A stretch of DNA of 64,000 bases from Cryptomeria japonica (lineage: Eukaryota; Streptophyta; Pinopsida; Cupressales; Cupressaceae), in NCBI RefSeq assembly GCF_030272615.1, contig NC_081413.1, forward strand, positions 24,618,501 to 24,682,500, read 5' to 3'. The translations under genes were made by a program, and so were the position numbers. The first letter of the stretch is position 1. Each line of letters opens with the position of its first letter. Below are positions 1-12,033 of this stretch, in pieces. Below the pieces are notes generated by a model. It was not told the DNA's origin and made no database searches. It worked only from the letters and a program-made list of their open reading frames with translations.

Positions 1-179
1 ATCTCTAGTGCTTCTATTGGAAAGGATGCATAATGAAATGGTCAAAGAAGGAGAATCAACTAGTAGAGATAAGGGAGAGAAAGCTCTGTCAGTGGCCTTT
101 GCCATTGTTGTCAAAGGGGGAGAGAATATTTGTAGTATGTCGAATACTACATGTGTTGACATTAATGCCAAAGGGAGAT
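1..179 (+). mobile_element. Internal 3' tail of a copia-type LTR element
   Basis: This short stretch ends in a polypurine tract (about 168-179, ccaaagggagat) directly before an LTR starting TGTT. A purine tract before an LTR is where plus-strand DNA synthesis starts in LTR retrotransposons, so this should be the last internal part of an element whose body lies left of the window. A short open frame from 8 to 202 runs into the LTR and resembles nothing I recognise. The text around the tract (a cattaatgcc stretch, then the purines) resembles the polypurine tract of element C at 28223, so the two families may be related. Confidence 0.6.
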
Positions 180-2582
180 TGTTCGCATTGTGTTGTCATT
201 GATGTCAATGGGTATAGCATGGCAACCACTATGAGAGATTAAAGTGTATTGTTTTCATTTGATGTCAACTAATATAACAGGCTACCGGTATAGCTTGTCA
301 CCAGTAAGGAAGATAATGTCATCCAACATAGTGGTCATTGGATTCATTGGTACATAAGTTAGTGTTGGCTTATTGGAGACCGGTATGGTATGACAACCGG
401 TAAGCATGTGGCTGACAAGTAAGTAAGGAGGATCCAATGAAGAAGTGCCAACCAGTATGTCGTTGGATGTTTGGATGTGAAACAATAGGACTCCCACTAG
501 ATGAAGAGAAGACTGATAGAAAGTATGCTGCCTTAGATAGCAAGAAAGACATATAGAAGTCTATCAGTTTTGTGTAGAAGATGTATCTGCTCACACAAGG
601 AGGTCATATCTATGCAATATCGGAAGCAGAATGAATGACAAGGATCCACTTCCACCAGTAAGTGGTAATTCTAAGCTTATCTCCAAATATGCATGGAATG
701 CATTATAACCTTCTAAGAAAAGACAAGAAAAGTAGAAGAAAAGTGATTGAAGGTTCACACAAGATGAACTAGTGAAACACAAAGATAGCTCAGGTGCATG
801 AAATCTGAGATATCCACCATATCAGCTAGAGTTGGCAGGTTGAGCCACCAGGACAGAGAAGAAAGAGTAAAGAAGTGATGGGTTTGTCACTTTGACAAAC
901 CAGTTGAGATGATATCTGGGCTGATGAAGAAGAAGTCAAGGTTGGATAGCTACAGACAGATAGTGTATCCATAATGCAGATGGAGATAGTTGAAGATTGA
1001 TGATATGGTGTCATCAAGGTAGTTACTGGTAAGTATGTCTACCAGTAAAGTTGTCAAAGTGACAAGTGAAAAGTTCTTCTCTGATGAAGATGAGCTGATA
1101 TGTTTTGGAAAGTGAAGTGACCGAGCAAAGACATTCCACTGATAGTACAACAAATTCTAGACATGAACGTTAACTGGTTAGGGTAGAATCGACAGGATTA
1201 GAGAACCGGTAGGTTAACCCGGTTGTGTGTTGATCAGTGATAGAGTCTAGCTATGATGCATGCTGACAGAGATGGCACGTGGAGTCCAAGTGTTATACAA
1301 ATGGACTATGCATTGTTGTTGAAGTAGGTGGTGATTGGTCTATATTAATGTCAATGTCATAAATTATGTGTCAAAAGCAGAAGAGTGTAGCTTGAGACAG
1401 ATCAAATCTCAAAGATCATATTTGGTGGCTTCATGATAGATGTAGGGTATCCAGGTACTGATCTGGGTAGGTGAAGCTAACCGCATGATCCTTCATGGTG
1501 ATTGACAAGTGAAGACTGACAAAGTTGTCATCTTTGCTAAATATAGAAAACATGTTCTGGAAGTAGTGTGATTAGCGGTGATGGGTGATTAGATGTAGGT
1601 TGAGTTTCTCTAAGAAGAGATCTGATCCAATCTAATATGCCTAATGATTGATGATTGAACCCTAGCGCACCAAAAGTTTGAATGTCATTTTGGTGGGAAT
1701 GCATAGTATAAATGTGCAGATCAAAGACCCGATCTGGAGCTGTTAAATGAGAGAGTGATGTCGGTGAAGTGAGTACAATCAGAGAGCCAACCAATTAGAG
1801 ACTTCATCAAAGATCATAGAGACTGAGAGTTGGAGTTGCAACCAGTGAGAGGATTTGGTAGAGGCAGAACTGACAATGTCAAAGTAAATGGTAAACTATA
1901 AAGTGAGTTGCAATGGTGTAAAACGGTAGTGCTAGAACTTTCAAAAACAAAGAGAAGGAGTTGCAGTGCAGTGTGAGTGGTTGAGGAGATCTGGCAAGCC
2001 AAAGAACAGTGCAAAGTTAAATCAGCAAGCAAGCGAACTGACAGTGATCAGAGATTAGAGTACCGATAGAGAAGAGGTAGAGGTTGAACCGATAAGGTTG
2101 CAGCAGAGATTGAAGGAGAGGAGGATCTGAGTGAGAAGAGAACTGACAGAGAGCAGAGCAGAGAAAGACCAATTGAGAAGAGTAGAACCAGAAGAAAGAT
2201 TGCAGAGGTTACAAAAGACATTTGTAACCGGGTATTAACTTTTGTATTTGATACATGACATTATTATCACTGAGTTGGAGCTCGGTGTAGGGGTTAGTGC
2301 CCTAAATGTTGTAACCAATGTTTTATTGTGAGGTTGGATTGGAGCAGTAGACTCCAGCAACATTTCTCACCGAGGTTTTTCCCATGTTGGGTTTTTCTCG
2401 TACATCCAGTGTTATGTGATGCTCCTATTGTGTGTGATTGCACCTTGATGTCTTCCCCTATCTCACCGATATATCCACCCTATGTTAGAATTGCTAACTG
2501 ATACACACCTTTAGGAATTAAAAGGGTTAAGTTTGGATACCACTGATTCACCCCCCCTCTTAGTGGTATCTTGTGTTCAACA
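180..2582 (+). mobile_element. 3' LTR of copia-type element (copy A)
   Basis: The segment starts TGTTCGCATT after a polypurine tract and ends ...GTTCAACA, a normal TG...CA LTR outline of about 2.4 kb. Near its end it holds the block caccgaggtttttcccatg, followed by a T-rich stretch. The same kind of block sits near the end of element C's LTR, which suggests related LTR families. No coding capacity is seen; the short open frames are scattered over both strands. Copy B holds the last two thirds of this LTR (45752-47431), cut at its left end by a junction. The LTR class is inferred from the ends, the purine tract and this resemblance. Confidence 0.65.
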
Positions 2583-4351
2583 ATCAAGTTTCATGCTTAA
2601 TATGGGCAATTGACTGATTGATGGTATGTAGGAAAATGATCATAGGTGATTGAAGTGGAAATCTAATATTAAATGTTGCTTCAAGTAATGAGATTTATTT
2701 GATTTGGATGAGTATGTCATTTTATTTGAGTGATTTTGTGAAGTATCATTGGGGTTAATTCGATTTTGGACATCTTGCTTTGGCCTGACCACTAATTTAT
2801 TCTTTCATTTATTTTGTTCATGTGGTGTCACTTGTCACACTTTATTTTCCTAACGGATTTTGCCAGCAAATTTTCTTTCTTTTTGTGATTTAATGATTGG
2901 TTGGAGAAATTTTCCTTTCGACTTCCTCTTTGTTGTCCATGGTGGTCATTTTGTATGTTGAATTGTGGGCCCTTACTTTGTGTTGTGTAGTCTCTATCAT
3001 GTTCACTTTGAACCTTTGATAGTGTGTAAGGGAGGACATTGCAGAGAAGTATGCTAGCCTTAGTGAATAAAAGAATAATGGTAATATTAGTGGAGTAATG
3101 AAATATGTTTGTAGGATGATATGTATTGGAATCTTCTACACTTCAAGAAATGTTTAATAGAAGTGCAGTGGAGTTTGAAGTATTTGTAATATGTGAAGTG
3201 TTGATATGTGGTGATTGATCAATATTGTATTGCACCCTCATTAAGTATACTTGTCGGTCGGGCCTTGAGTAGGGGTTGGGGGGTGCATCCCCTGAGGAAA
3301 AAAAATTGCACTTTTTTTGCTGAAAAAATCGGTGTAAGAAATCCCTAAAAATAACTGACTTTGAGTGTTTCCCTAAAAATCGCTTATTATAAGCAGCTGG
3401 AATGTAAAGGCATTGTAATGATTTGTACTGATTTATTGGATAATAAGAAAAGATTGGATGACTATGTTTGGTGGATGTAGCCCATCTTGGGTGAACATTT
3501 TTAAATCTCTGTGTTATTTGTGTTATGCATTTTTCTTCATCTTTTGTGTTTGTATCTGAATATAATTGTTAATTTGTATTTGCTTTGGATCTGACTAAAC
3601 CCTAACATGAAGTTGATAAATGCAAAAGAAACTATTTCTTTCATATCTTCATTGAATGTTTATGTATATATATCATGCAAACCAAATGAATTAGAGTTCC
3701 TTGTAATAATTGATTGGATGATAGATGTGTAGATGCTTGCATCAGAGTAGTGTAGCGAAAGTGTGGTAGGGATTGAGAAGTTTGAATACTGCAAATTTTT
3801 CTTTCCTTGAGAATTATAGAGGATAGATTTCTGGTAATCATGAGATTCTCTTGATTCGACCCAGTCTTGAAGGGATTGTTTTCAACGTTCCTCATATAGG
3901 AGTATGACATGTGGCTTCTTAAGGATGTGCCTATGTGTGAAGTAATGTGTAAAATGTATACTTGTCTTCTTAATTGCATTGAAGTAGACGTTAAAGGAAG
4001 TGTTGCCAGGCTTGAATTGTGTAAGTTACTGTGATTTTTTCTGATAGATGTTAACTCGAATACAAGAATTACAATTTTAGTCTTTCAAAGGTGGTTAAAT
4101 AAAGTTCTTTTGAAGATATTTCATTGATTTGTCATGCTTATTGTAACCAATAAGAGTTTTTTGACTTGTTTTATCTCTTATGTAACGAATTTACTTGGAT
4201 AATTGTACTGTAGAAAGGAAAATTTTTATAATCATTATCTTACTTTGAGCTAGAATTTGTTTGGTTTAAGAAGTTATGTACTGATGTGTGTATATTTTCA
4301 ACTTAACCCCTGGTGACTTCCAAGAGTAAATCAAGCCTCAAGGGGGGAGGA
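2583..4351 (+). mobile_element. Non-coding internal tail of the giant-LTR element (A)
   Basis: I see no gene in these 1.8 kb. The stretch ends in a polypurine tract (about 4340-4351, aaggggggagga) immediately before the LTR at 4352, so it should be the 3' internal region of that element. The copia-type LTR at its left probably marks an older insertion that cut off the rest. A GC-rich block around 3257-3290 (gggttggggggtgcatcc) stands out from the AT-rich surroundings. A 112-codon open frame on the minus strand (3641-3979) has no recognisable domain and is broken in copy B. Confidence 0.55.
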
Positions 4352-4939
4352 TGTAGTGCCCCTCCTAGACTTGCATTTTGCTTTGCGTTCTGATAGACTT
4401 ATTTAGATTTTTGATGGTTATTTGGATGGTTATTTATGACTCTTCTGCTATCTTAAATAGTATCATCAATGTGAGGACTTATGTGGGTTATATGACTTGT
4501 GATGATACTAACCCCGTTTCATGATGATGATTTTATGTGATGTTTTGATATTATATTGTGTGACTGTCTTTGTGAGTAGAGATGGTGCCATATCACTCAT
4601 TGTGAGAGGGATATGTCATCGCAATTCTCTATCACTTGTCTATTGATTATGAGATATATGTATCACATATGTTGTGTTGGTCTTTGATTCATGTTTGCAG
4701 GCACCAGACATCGATTCCACCTAGCTTCACATGTTTGAGCGTGTCTTAACCCAATGGCAAGTTGTCAAAGATGACATAGTTTCCCTCACACACTCTAGGT
4801 CTAAGATGTGCACCTTGTCGATTGTGCCACGACACAAGTTGAAGTTAGAGTCTTGTGTTATGTTTGTCCCCTTGGCATAAGATGATTGGAGTCTATGCAT
4901 ATTTGTTTGGGTAATGTGATTATCATCTGATTATTTGAT

Positions 4940-5265
4940 TATTTTTGGATGATAATTTCATCGTGAGATTTTATTTAACCAATTAGGATTAATTTAATTG
5001 GTTTATTAATTGATTTAATTAATGTGTATTTTTAATCATCTATTTATTGATGATTTATTTATTCAAATTGATTATTGATAAGATTGAATTATTTTAATGG
5101 TTTACTTACTTATTTATTTATTATTTAATGATTTATTCACTAATTGACTTATTATTTATTTAAGTTGATTTATTGTTAAACAATCTATTTATTATTTATT
5201 TATTTATTATTAGTGAGCTTTATTTAATTGATAAGTGTTATTGATTTTTGATTTATTGACTTTAT
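4940..5265. repeat. ATTT-rich low-complexity stretch
   Basis: The tract is dominated by attt, tatt and ttga words with a core of tatttatttatt repeats around 5100-5210. It lies inside the giant LTR and recurs in copy B at about 49690-50020 with small length differences, for example an added gatatttatttgatta block. It behaves like a slipping simple repeat. No function is suggested by the sequence. Confidence 0.7.
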
Positions 5266-6177
5266 TAAATTATTTTTTGTTATTTGCGATTTCATTCTAT
5301 ATTTTAATTGGGGTTCCTATTTCTAAGGCTTTATCCTCTTAAGTTATTAATTGATTATAATGAGTGATGAATCATTATTTAATGTGGTTTTACAAGTTCA
5401 TATGGAATGAATAATATTTTGTTGATCTGTGGAGTTTTTAATATTTTCTTTTGATTACAATGAGCTTTGTTTCTATTTTGATTACCTTTGATTGCCTTTT
5501 CTGTTACATCAAACTATGTATATGCATTTAATTTTGAAACTTTGATTTCAGAAATAATTTGTATGTTGGAAAGAAATGTGACGTTAGCTCTTTGTTTGAG
5601 TATTCTGACCCCCCTTGTCCTTTGAGGCATGAGAGAGACTCGATCAGAGCCCACATCATTTTGATTTATTGGAAAGGGTATTTTCTTGGGTGTAGATAAT
5701 TAAACCGTGTTTTACTTATCTTCATTCACTTCATTATAAATCTGCTATTCGCATTTGTGTCATGGCTATGAGCAGATGTTAGTCGCCTTTATTGCTTTCC
5801 GATTAAAATAATATTTAGAAAATATACATTTTTATCCAACAAAGGGACTTGTACCTTCATATCAAAATTCAGAGAGCACTTGCACTCACCATTGCATGTG
5901 ACTCAACTATTGGTTCTTATTTTTGTCTTTCAATTTGGGCATTTGGGAGTCATTTTTAAAAGGTGTTTAACAAGGACAAATCTGTTAACCAACAAGGAGA
6001 AAGTGTTTCCTATTAAACTTTTACCACTGAGTATTAAATTGATGTTTTTGGTTGTCCTTGATGTATTATGGATGTCTTAGACCCTCTGTGTAGTATGTGG
6101 GCTGTTTTGGTCCCCTAAGCTTTCCTAAGCCCCTTCCTAATCCTTATGTCTCAGAATTGAGTCCTTTTCTGCACCTC

Positions 6178-6475
6178 TTCAAAACATGCTATAAGAACAC
6201 CCAAAAGTGCTATTGTTTAGACCAAGGGAGAAATGGGACAAACTAAGGGAAAAACCATACACACCAAGAATGCCACTGTTCATACCAGGGGCACTGAGAG
6301 ACATGCCATGGGTGCTAAGGTCCTGAAACTATAGATGCAAGCAAAATCACCAAAAATGTTATAGTATGGACCAAAAAATGCTATGGTATGAATAAGGAAA
6401 GCCATGGTAAGTACCAAAAACACTAGGGTACCTACCAAGAGTGCTAACCTAAGAACCATGGGCGGTGATTTGTCC
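6178..6475. repeat. 21-bp degenerate tandem array inside the giant LTR
   Basis: About fourteen consecutive units of 21 bp (a few 22-23) can be laid under each other. Most begin acca and carry a central gctatgg-like core, for example accaagaatgccactgttca and accaaaaacactagggtacc. Units start near 6178, 6199, 6221, 6242, 6263, 6284, 6305, 6326, 6349, 6370, 6392, 6413, 6434 and 6455. Because 21 is a multiple of three, the minus strand stays open for 121 codons (6280-6645) and reads as a seven-residue hydrophobic pattern. The units are well diverged, so the array is old; it is also in copy B (about 50951-51247). Confidence 0.8.
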
Positions 6476-8929
6476 CAGGGGTCTCCAAAATTCAATTTTG
6501 AGCCTGTTTTTGTGTATTTTTGGAGTGTGTGAGTACTCCAGAGGCATGTGTTATCTGTTTTGACATTCTCAAAGTTTCTTATGATTTTTTTTTTATCCCT
6601 TATGATTTTTCTTGTGCTCTGGTAAGAGGAGTTATTCCTTACCATTGAGGTGTATTATATGGGACATGTTGCTCTAGCAAGAAGGGGAGTGTGTCGTTGT
6701 TGAGGGAATTGAATGTATGGCTCCCATGGGGCGTGTTATGGCTCACTATTGAGGATTTTGATATGGTTTTGATCTTTCTTATGGATTGCATTCATGATTA
6801 GCTTATCCTTTATGATGTCCTAGTGAAGGCTTATTTCTATTCAAGTATGGGTTATAAGTTCTCTTTGCTCAGTTTGGTGTTAAGTTTGTTGTATCTATTC
6901 TTATATCACTTTTGAGCATTCATGATGTTGTTTTATGTTCTATGGATGTGTATTTACCCTATGGTATTGGTCCATGGTTGGGAGAGTGGGTTCGTGCATG
7001 TGTTGGACCTAGGTCATGAGAACTAGATCTCTAGGAATGGGGTCTAGACCTGCTGTACCACATGAAGAGTCTGTGGTTTAATTGCAAGTGATAACATAAT
7101 AATAGTTTATAGAGGGTTGGGTATCTATGAATTAACCTAATCAAGATAAATAATATGATGTTGTATGCCCCTATTGGATGGACCCAGTGAGTTTGTTTTG
7201 GGATCCTAGATTGGGAAGACCGTTGGAGCGGTATACCCGATCTCCCTTAAGTGACTCCAAGGTGAAGAAAGATGCCACATGAGGTTAGAATGTGATGACA
7301 ATCTATCCCACATGTGTGCATTGTCTATATGCCTTGCTTTGATGATTTTTCCCTTGGAGGTTGATTGCATTGATTTAGCCATGTGATGTACTTTGGTGTT
7401 GTGATCTTATGTTGGAGTCTTGTGAAGCCATGTTGTATCATTTGGTTGATAGGTGTCAGCTTAGGTCTTGAGTGTGAGTTGGAACCTTTTTCGTCTCCTA
7501 GCATGGGCAGGGGTTGGTTCCTTGATTGGTTCCACATGGTTGGGTGGTTGAATGCCTTCTTCTATTGGGATATTCTTCTTAGATGTAGCGTGCATCGATT
7601 CTTCATGTCATTATTATTCGGATCTGATTTCTATGTACATGGAAAAGAATACATTGTATCATGGTGGTTTGTATATGTAAAAGAGATTATGTATCTTTGA
7701 GTTAGGTATTTCTATGTACTTGTAAATGAAATTGTAATAGGGCTTTATGTAGTGAATAGGAGAAATGTTCCTAGAATATTCCTTCATGTATCAGTTATTC
7801 AATATGTAATATGGATATATGAGTTCTATGTGGAAATGAAACTAAATAGCTTACATACATTTGTGTTGCATTTGCATTGAGATTTGGTATCTTTCTACGT
7901 TTTCCTATTAAGTGAATAATGGAAAGGATAGTAGTGGTTGCTTGAATCCTAGGTGAAACAATTAAGTAAATCTATGATGCATTATGATAAAAGGAAATAA
8001 GATTGTGTACTTACGTAACTTGTAATATTAAGAATTTAGGATGTGATGTAACAATAAAGACTATGTGCTTATTCTATTTACTTTTATGTATTAGGTCTTG
8101 ATGATGTAAAAACTATGATCTTGTAATAAGATGATGCAATACTAATTGATTTATGTTGTAGAAATGATCATTATGTTGAGTATGAGATCCTAAGATGAAT
8201 CAGGGGATTGAAATATTGATTATGTTTATTCTTGCAGTATCGTATTACTCTTGAATATGTTCAGTAGCATGGTATCCTATTTGAAAGTTTGTAAGTTCTT
8301 GTTGTTGAAAACTTGCATATGAATATGGATAGTATTCTTAAAGAGTTTTGTGATAGTTGTGCTTAAGGAGATAATTTAGTTCCATGTGTAGGAGAAGGAT
8401 AAATGCATTTAGATTCAAGATGTGTTAAGTAATTAATGAATCAAGATGGCTATTAGGAACATTTGGTTGGTATGTTGAAATGAATCTAAGAAAGTGTTAC
8501 GTAAATGAGCTATGCATATGTTAATGTTACTCTAGTTGTGTTAAAAGTAAATGTTTAGTTTAATGATATAATATGATATACTAGATGGATAATTGTTATG
8601 TTAGAATGATGTCAAGTAGTAATGTTAAGATACCCTAGGGAATGGTTTTGTTGCAAGAGTGTATTTGGAGATAGGTTAATGCTTTGATGATTTTCTCTAC
8701 TTGCGTAATCTAGGTCTATGGTTATGTTCATGTTGCTTTATGTGATCTTGCAAAGAGTTAATGTTCCATTGATGTATGTTAATGATAACATAAAGTAATG
8801 GATATTTTTTTAAAAAAAATCTCCATTTGCTAGTAGATTATAGGTTATTTCTATAGGGTATTTTGGTGGGCATTACAACAAAAGTAGGAGGAATCCCCAT
8901 ACTATCCTAGAAATCAAGAAAAGAAATAT

Positions 8930-9260
8930 CATGGATAAGGGTTTGGTTCTATATATTCTTCCATTGCCTCAGAAAGCCTCTAAAAAGATAGATTGGAAAA
9001 AAATATGAGATGCACATTTCTCATTGACCCCACATTAAATACATTTAGAAGTGCCTTGAAATAACCCCTTTCTAATATTTCACCATGTAAGACATTTACT
9101 TTGACAAAGAAACCAATAAGGAAATTACACTTGGGCCAACAAAATTATTCCAAATAATCCTCAATCACATGTTTTACCTCTTTAATTAATTAATATCCAC
9201 TAAAATGGAGTAAAGTCATTTATTTTCATAAACCTAAGCGTAAACATCCTCCCACTCTAA
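8930..9260 (-). pseudogene. LINE reverse transcriptase C-terminal (zf-RVT) remnant, A
   Basis: The minus strand here aligns with 37780-38105, where the translation shows the zinc-binding region that follows the reverse transcriptase domain in plant LINEs (pattern WDDIKKRGFQGP..C..., then VSHLF). In this copy the frame is broken by stops and substitutions, but the same landmarks (FQG-like, a cysteine, SHIFF-like) can be traced. Such a protein would prime reverse transcription at nicked genomic DNA. Only this tail is present. Copy B has it at about 53630-53960. Confidence 0.65.
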
Positions 9261-9502
9261 AGGAAAATAGGGTAGATTAACTAGAGACAAGCAAGGGTAT
9301 CACGAGAATCTAGATCTTCCCCCATAAACTAACAAATGATATTGTTCTAGTGAGAAATAGAATACTCCTCCACTAATGATAGCCTAAAAAATCATAAACT
9401 TTAGATCAACTAGAATCCATTAAATATATCACTCAAAGGATAAAGAAGAAGGGAAGAAGAGAGAATTATAAAATGAAGATTTCATGAATCAATTCGAAAA
9501 AC

Positions 9503-9990
9503 AACCTAATTGAAATGAGGCTTAATTTTCTCAAATATGCTTCTCTTAGAGAAGATTATTTGTATAGCTGCAATAGTACAAACACCATGTCTCTAATCTA
9601 AAATATTCTCATGATCCTATTACGACCACATACATCTTCCTATTTGTGTTGAGCCTATTAAAGATTATTCTTGAGAGAGTTTGTAATTTCTTATCTATAT
9701 TTGATCACATCACTTGCTTCTAGTACCTTATTATCCACTAGATTGAGCCTAATAGAAAGGAGGCTTAAGTTTCTCAAATCTACTTTCCTCAAAGAAAATT
9801 ATTTGTATGAATGCAATATTAGAGACATTGTGTCTTTGATCTCAAATATTATAATGATTCTATTATAATCCACATGCATCTTGTATTGGTTTTCAGCCTA
9901 TTGGATAATATTCTTACATGATTTTAGAATGTACTGATTTTGTTAGATCACATCACTTCCTTATAGTACCTTATTATGAACTAGATTGAG
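9503..9990. repeat. Two-copy 244-bp direct tandem repeat
   Basis: A block starting cctaattgaaatgaggctta near 9504 is repeated from about 9747 (cctaatagaaaggaggctta), and a third partial start is seen near 9991 (gctaatgaag). The period is 243-244 bp, and the copies are clearly diverged but co-linear: both hold the frame of tctcaaat, agattatttgtat, a caaatattctca-like word and tcacatcactt. It is present in copy B at about 54205-54692, so it predates the duplication. No coding function is evident. Confidence 0.8.
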
Positions 9991-10700
9991 GCTAATGAAG
10001 CATTAAGCTTCATATCCATACAAAGCCATTAATGACCTCATCATGATAAAGGTGTTGGTTGGTGTTCTAATAGTAATCTTCCAGGTAGATCCACTTGATC
10101 CAAATGTTTTGTTGATTAGCAAAGTAGTGTCTCAAAAAACCTTCACCCATTTGAACATAATCTTAGTCTAGTTATTTGTTTTTGGATTCTAGCAAGTGCT
10201 TAGGTTTATTTGAATTCTCACCAAATGGAAGATGCAAAAATCATGAAGTTATTGTATCTATCACTCATGATGCTCTTGGGTAATCCATGGAGTTTTATCA
10301 CTTCCCTAAAGAATAAATCAACCACTTGTGGCAATTTAAAATCTAAAGATATGGAAAATAAATATGCATACTTTATAACTAGTCTATCCATAACAATATA
10401 TATACAATCCCAACAATATAATTTATGGAGTCCAATGAAGAAATCTATTGAGACACACTCTTTTTTTTCTCTAGGATTCATAATGGTTATTTTAGCATTG
10501 CAAATTATTTACATTAACAATTTTATACTTTATTTGACACTTTCTTTAGTGTCTATTCCATTAGTTGGTTTTAAGACCATTTATGCTCTATGCTACTCTA
10601 TAAACTTAATGATGATTGTACACTTCAAAAACTTTTCAAATATAGAATTTTAGACTAGGTCCTATGTTAATGGACCCAATTATTGGTTCTACCTTTTAGT
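9990..10700 (-). pseudogene. Gypsy integrase core remnant, A
   Basis: The minus-strand frame 10481-10218 (87 codons) reads as a degenerate Ty3/gypsy integrase catalytic core. It has a DRL element where DRFSK is usual, then LFFREV.KLHGLPKSIMSDR with the second catalytic aspartate. The frame then breaks. Below 10218 broken frames continue with a WIKWIYLED-like segment and an NTN motif matching the region after the catalytic glutamate. The normal protein inserts retroelement DNA into the genome; this copy cannot. A 147-codon plus-strand frame over the same bases is read as an antisense shadow. Copy B has it at about 54690-55400. Confidence 0.72.
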
Positions 10701-11399
10701 AGCCCAATTTTAGGTGGACCTAAGCACCTAGTTGGTCCCACCTGAATGAGCTGAAATTTGGGTGTTGAAAATATTGGCCTTTGTCTGTGGTAATCTTCTC
10801 TCACTTTTTCCATTTTATGGTTATCTATAAACTTAAACACAAAATAACCTTTTCAATCCATATATAAAGAGAATATTTTATCCTTCACAAAAGATGGAAG
10901 ATAATCACACAAGGAATTAGCAATCTTATATAGAGAAATAAACTATGAGCACTTTTGATTTGAAATATCAACATAGTGAAGCTACACTCAAGTATGGATT
11001 TATGTTTCTTCTTTATTGGTGTCATTATGCTATAAAATAATATGTTTGTAATACTGAAAGGGAACATTATACCAAGCCTTTATGTTGAACTCTTTAAGAG
11101 GACTTTACACCTAATGTAATCTTGTCATTTTAGCATTTATCATTTATTTAGCCTTTTTCCTTATGAGGGAACACACTCTCCTTCATCATTGTTATTGTGG
11201 TGATTGGAAAACCAACATGAGTTTTTACTTAGGCAGGCACTTATATAGCACAACCATTTTTCCTATTATTTGTGTGTACGTTCAAATTTGACTGTGAAGA
11301 GCACTACAAAGGGAAAGCAAACATTAGCCAAAATTTATAGATTTTGGATGGATTAAAAACTCAAGACTAAAGTGCTCAAAAATATTGTCCTTCCAACAC
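10701..11399. other. No recognisable gene
   Basis: About 0.7 kb of AT-rich sequence lies between the integrase remnant and the LINE remnant. Broken minus-strand frames may be the zinc-finger end of the same integrase, but I could not trace a motif. The stretch is present in copy B with few changes. Confidence 0.4.
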
Positions 11400-12033
11400 A
11401 CTAACAATAAGTAAGGAGTGGGGAGTGTGGAAAGAAAAAAATAACAAAGTATTCAAGAACAAGGACGATCCAGAGAATGCATTGTTTTAAAGAATTTTCA
11501 GATTAATTATGGAGAATATGAACATCATACCTGCTAATGAGAGTAAAAGAGAGATAGTTGGTTGTTCCCAGCATGATCTTAAGATGGCGAGAGATTGGCA
11601 TATCAAAGGGGATATTACAAAGGCAGCTAGACAAGGGAAAAAGGATCATGAAGGTTTTACTTAGGCCCATCCTCCTAGGGGATGGAAAAAAGCTAATTTT
11701 GATGGGTTGGCCAAGGGTAACCCGGGGCCATCTCAAAGTGGGGGGGTGTTAAGAGATCACTATGGTAACTTTATTTTGATGATGGCACTCCCCTTGGGCT
11801 CTCAATCAAATCACTTAGTCGAAGCCATAGAAGCTTTCCAGGTCATTGACCTTGGTAGAAAATTGAATATTAAAAATCTATGGAATGAGGGAGAGTCAAA
11901 AAATATTATTGAATGCCATTTAGGTAAGTCCTCCCCCTCATGGACCATTAAAAATTGGATCGATGAAGCTAAATCCCTCATTGGTAACTTTGAGAATGTA
12001 ATAATCTCACATGTGTTTAGAGAAGCAAACATG
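11400..12033 (+). pseudogene. LINE ORF2 C-terminus with RNase H domain, 5' part (A)
   Basis: The plus strand reads first as the linker typical of plant LINE proteins (WGVWKERNNKVFKNKDDP, about 11417-11475). It then reads as an RNase H domain: WKKANFDGLAKGNPGP with the first catalytic aspartate near 11700, then GGVLRD, EAIEAF with the glutamate, and HVFREAN at about 12009-12030. RNase H removes the RNA strand from RNA/DNA hybrids during retrotransposition. In-frame stops near 11488 and 11661 show it is dead. The domain is cut at codon AAC by element C and resumes at 29001 (IVADYF), where the last catalytic aspartate lies. Copy B has it at about 56100-56735. Confidence 0.85.

Larger units (their letters stand above)
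4352..8877 (+). mobile_element. Giant (4.5-kb) 3' LTR, copy A
   Basis: The segment starts TGTAGTGCCC and ends GGGCATTACA. These ends are near-perfect inverted repeats, and a polypurine tract lies directly upstream, so this is read as a 3' LTR of about 4526 bp. The five bases on each side (gagga and acaaa) do not match, which argues against a solo LTR. It has no recognisable coding capacity. Inside are an AT-rich ATTT-type stretch (about 4940-5265) and a 21-bp tandem array (6178-6475). The superfamily is not certain; terminal length and layout suggest a gypsy-type or large non-autonomous element. Copy B has it at 49103-53579. Confidence 0.7.

Noticed and set aside
6280-6645. 121-codon minus-strand frame as a membrane protein gene
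   Set aside because: Most of it comes from the 21-bp tandem array, whose period is divisible by three. Copy B keeps only part of the frame, and there is no promoter or start context.
7383-7700. 105-codon Trp/Phe-rich plus-strand frame, also at 52154-52471
   Set aside because: It lies inside the giant LTR, with unusual composition and no domain. It is kept in B only because B is a recent copy.
4352-8877. Solo LTR interpretation of the giant LTR
   Set aside because: The flanking five bases do not match, and a polypurine tract lies directly upstream, so it is better read as the 3' LTR of a truncated element.
9503-9990. CRISPR-like or satellite array
   Set aside because: Only two full units of about 244 bp, well diverged, with no spacers; a local tandem duplication in a eukaryotic repeat.
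10210-10653. 147-codon plus-strand open frame, conserved in copy B (54912-55355)
   Set aside because: It lies antisense to a recognisable gypsy integrase core (10218-10481). Conservation follows from the recent duplication, and no domain is seen in the plus-strand translation.
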